DNA from: Ischnura elegans | Lineage: Eukaryota; Arthropoda; Insecta; Odonata; Coenagrionidae | Direction of reading: 5' to 3' | DNA length: 64,000 bases | Assembly (NCBI RefSeq): GCF_921293095.1 | Contig: NC_060254.1 | Span: forward strand, 54,730,069 to 54,794,068 | In this document: one piece after another, positions 62,260-64,000 of the stretch | Layout of the letters: the number at the start of each line of letters is the position of its first letter | How positions within the stretch are numbered: the stretch's first letter is position 1 | Translations under genes and position numbers: made by a program | The notes under the pieces: generated by a model | What the model was told of the DNA's origin: nothing | Database searches by the model: none | What the model saw: only the letters and a program-made list of their open reading frames with translations

Positions 62260-64000
62260 ATGAATTTTATATTACAATGGAATTGTAATGGATTTTATCG
62301 GCATAAGGAGGAGCTGGCTGTTTTAATAAATGATTTTAACCCTTTCTGTATATGTTTGCAGGAAACGCGTTTTAAAGATACAGACAAGGGATATTTAAAA
62401 CATTTTAACACTTTTAGACTGGACGATACTAGTGGCCAACGAGCCCATGGTGGAGTTTCGGTTTTTGTCCGGGAGGCTCTTTACACCTCCCGAATAAATC
62501 TTAACACACCGTTCCAAGCGGTAGCGGTGACGGTGCACGCTCCCGAGGCGATAACGGTGTGCAACGTTTACCTGCCGGAGGGTGCACCCGTCACCCGTTT
62601 TAATCTAGAATCCCTTGTTCACCAGCTACCTCAGCCTTTTATTTTACTCGGAGATTTTAATGCTCACGATCGTCTATGGGGAAGCACCCCGGAACAGTGC
62701 AACCGCAGGGGACGTATTTTATCAAGTTTTATTAGTGATTTTAACCTTTTTTTACTCAATAACGGCGAGAAAACCCGTTTTAACTCTTATAGCGGCGATT
62801 CTTCCTCCATTGACTTGAGTATTTTATCGACTAGTTTGGTCAATAAACTCAAACTCTCTGTGCATAAGAATCTTAGTGGGAGCGATCACTTTCCCCTTTT
62901 AATCAAAAGGGAGCAAAATATAAACCCCGATTTTATTAGACCAGGCTGTTGGATTGTCCGGAAAGCTGATTGGCATCTTTTTAACTCAAATTTTAACTAC
63001 GTGTGGGATAAAAACAACGACTGTGTAACAAACGTAAATCTTTTGACATCCAGCATCATTCAAGCCGCCGAAATTAGCATACCACGATCTCGAAGCATCC
63101 TTCCAAGAAATGCGGTGCCATGGTGGAATGAAACCTGCGCAGAAGCCATTAAAAAACGTAAGAAAGCTCTCCGAATTTTCAACAAGTATCCTACAGCAAA
63201 TAATCTCTCCGCTTTTCGGCGACTAAGAGCGAAAGCGCGTCAGGTAATAAAGGACGCAAAGAGGATTTCTTGGATGAATTTTGTCTCCGGTGTCAACCAC
63301 AGGACTCCACTTGCACAGGTATGGCGTAAGGTGAGGAGCATATCGGGTAGCAGCCAGCATCTAGGTATATCCTTCCTAGAAGTCGAAGGAAAGGTTATCA
63401 CTTCTCCAGCTGCGATAGGGAACGTATTCGCCCAATTACTCGCCAAAGTGAGCAGCGACGAATGCTATGAACCTTCTTTTGCGATCCTCAAGAAAAGGCT
63501 CGAGAACGTCCCTATATCTTTTATGGAGCCTAAAACAACGGCAGACTACAATATGCCATTTACCATTTGGGAGCTGAAATCTGCCATCCATGACTCCCAC
63601 GACACGTCCCCAGGACCCGACGAGATCCACAATGCCTTCCTCCGAAATCTATCGGAATCGGCGTTGCTGGAAATCCTTGAAACTTTTAATCAGCTCTGGG
63701 CCAATGGGGATTTTCCTCCGTCCTGGCGGGAGTCCGTCATTGTCCCCATCCCAAAACATGGAAAAGACCGAGCTGACCCGAACTCTTACCGGCCGATTTC
63801 TCTCACCAGCTGCCTGTGCAAGTTAATGGAGCGAATGGTAAATCGACGTCTCATTTGGTGGCTGGAGCGTCGAAAACTCCTCTCTAGGATACAATGCGGA
63901 TTCAGACGGAACCGTTCCACAATGGACCACTTGGTCAGAATTGAAAATTTCATCCAAGAAGCCTTCCTTCTCCGCCAACACGTAGTCGGTGTATTTTTCG
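62260..64000 (+). CDS. I/Jockey-like LINE ORF2, endonuclease and RT, open at edge
   Basis: The frame from the ATG at 62260-62262 (MNFILQWNCNGFYRHKEEL) stays open for 580 codons to the window end. Endonuclease: QWNCNGFYR, CICLQETRFK (catalytic Glu), VCNVYLPEGAP, LLGDFNAHDRLWGS, SGSDHFPLL. The RT begins near residue 390 with SPGPDEIHNAF, VIVPIPKHGKD, SYRPISLTSCLCKLMERM and QCGFRRNRSTMDHL, up to VVGVFF just before the catalytic blocks. Sites of the copy-1 lesions are intact here (Cys codon, TTG codon and the six-A run at about 63150). The rest, including RNase H, lies outside the window. Confidence 0.93.
   Translation, partial: MNFILQWNCNGFYRHKEELAVLINDFNPFCICLQETRFKDTDKGYLKHFNTFRLDDTSGQRAHGGVSVFVREALYTSRINLNTPFQAVAVTVHAPEAITVCNVYLPEGAPVTRFNLESLVHQLPQPFILLGDFNAHDRLWGSTPEQCNRRGRILSSFISDFNLFLLNNGEKTRFNSYSGDSSSIDLSILSTSLVNKLKLSVHKNLSGSDHFPLLIKREQNINPDFIRPGCWIVRKADWHLFNSNFNYVWDKNNDCVTNVNLLTSSIIQAAEISIPRSRSILPRNAVPWWNETCAEAIKKRKKALRIFNKYPTANNLSAFRRLRAKARQVIKDAKRISWMNFVSGVNHRTPLAQVWRKVRSISGSSQHLGISFLEVEGKVITSPAAIGNVFAQLLAKVSSDECYEPSFAILKKRLENVPISFMEPKTTADYNMPFTIWELKSAIHDSHDTSPGPDEIHNAFLRNLSESALLEILETFNQLWANGDFPPSWRESVIVPIPKHGKDRADPNSYRPISLTSCLCKLMERMVNRRLIWWLERRKLLSRIQCGFRRNRSTMDHLVRIENFIQEAFLLRQHVVGVFF

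Larger units (their letters stand above)
60376..64000 (+). mobile_element. I/Jockey-like LINE copy 3, 5' complete, runs off window
   Basis: Starts with a GC-rich leader (about 630 bp, beginning near GCCCCCCGCACGGGGGG), followed by ORF1 and ORF2 with no stop or frameshift visible. It is cut by the window edge within the reverse transcriptase. ORF2 from about 62500 on is roughly 98 percent identical to copy 1 at 35600-39050. The 5' end matches the isolated fragment at 27741-27960. A potentially recent and competent copy. Confidence 0.92.

Noticed and set aside
1..64000. CRISPR arrays, operons, ribosome binding sites
   Set aside because: The window is eukaryotic; the repeats seen are transposon ends and tails, with no regular spacer arrays.
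1..64000. tRNA or rRNA genes and tRNA-derived SINEs
   Set aside because: I scanned by eye for A/B-box-like promoters and conserved rRNA words and found none convincing; the tRNA-like matches are retroelement primer sites.

Overview
This is a eukaryotic, almost certainly arthropod, genomic window. The only recognisable host gene is the 3' end of an annexin on the + strand: four exons at 1903-1975, 3546-3719, 13325-13506 and 13689-13739. They encode annexin repeats 3 and 4, with GT/AG introns and continuous phase. Nearly everything else is transposable-element sequence. The mix of Mag- and CsRn1-type Gypsy elements, Copia, RTE, R1-like, I/Jockey-like and L1/Tx1-like LINEs, Penelope-type hammerhead motifs, Tigger, hAT and Harbinger fits an arthropod with a repeat-rich genome. 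I cannot name the species.

Layout. 1-17.3 kb: the annexin 3' end. Its 9.6-kb penultimate intron holds a hammerhead-bearing hairpin (4.0-4.2 kb), a large palindrome (4.25-4.57 kb), a complete Mag-type Gypsy element with two apparently identical 177-bp LTRs (4667-9543) and a decayed Tigger element with both ends (10338-12669). 17.3-22.9 kb: a DNA-transposon cluster. It contains a 2.6-kb element with long terminal inverted repeats carrying a nested 175-bp insertion and Tigger debris, then Harbinger- and hAT-type MITEs and a Penelope-like fragment with a second hammerhead motif. 24.6-31.3 kb: decayed R1-like and L1/Tx1-like LINEs and a Tigger/jerky-like transposase tail, all on the minus strand. 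31.3-40.1 kb: an I/Jockey-like LINE on the + strand, split by a full-length RTE LINE on the minus strand (32214-35305, 12-bp target duplication) and followed head-to-tail by a 5'-truncated copy of itself. 41.5-46.2 kb: a decayed CsRn1-type Gypsy element with both LTRs. 46.5-53.3 kb: pieces of a jockey/CR1-like LINE, a Copia element and a second Gypsy element. 53.8-60.1 kb: a 6.26-kb unit bounded by 625-bp inverted repeats and a perfect 8-bp target duplication, filled with LINE debris. 60.4 kb to the right edge: the 5' end of another I/Jockey-like LINE with intact ORF1 and an ORF2 open to the window edge.

The genes do not form a host pathway. The window is best read as layered insertions, several of which can be ordered: the RTE is younger than its I-like host LINE, the 175-bp hairpin is younger than the long-TIR element, and the Gypsy element is younger than its intron surroundings. 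The most unusual items are the long-TIR composite unit, the hammerhead-linked hairpins with a shared downstream peptide, and the I-like LINEs whose ORF2 is almost identical while ORF1 is strongly diverged.
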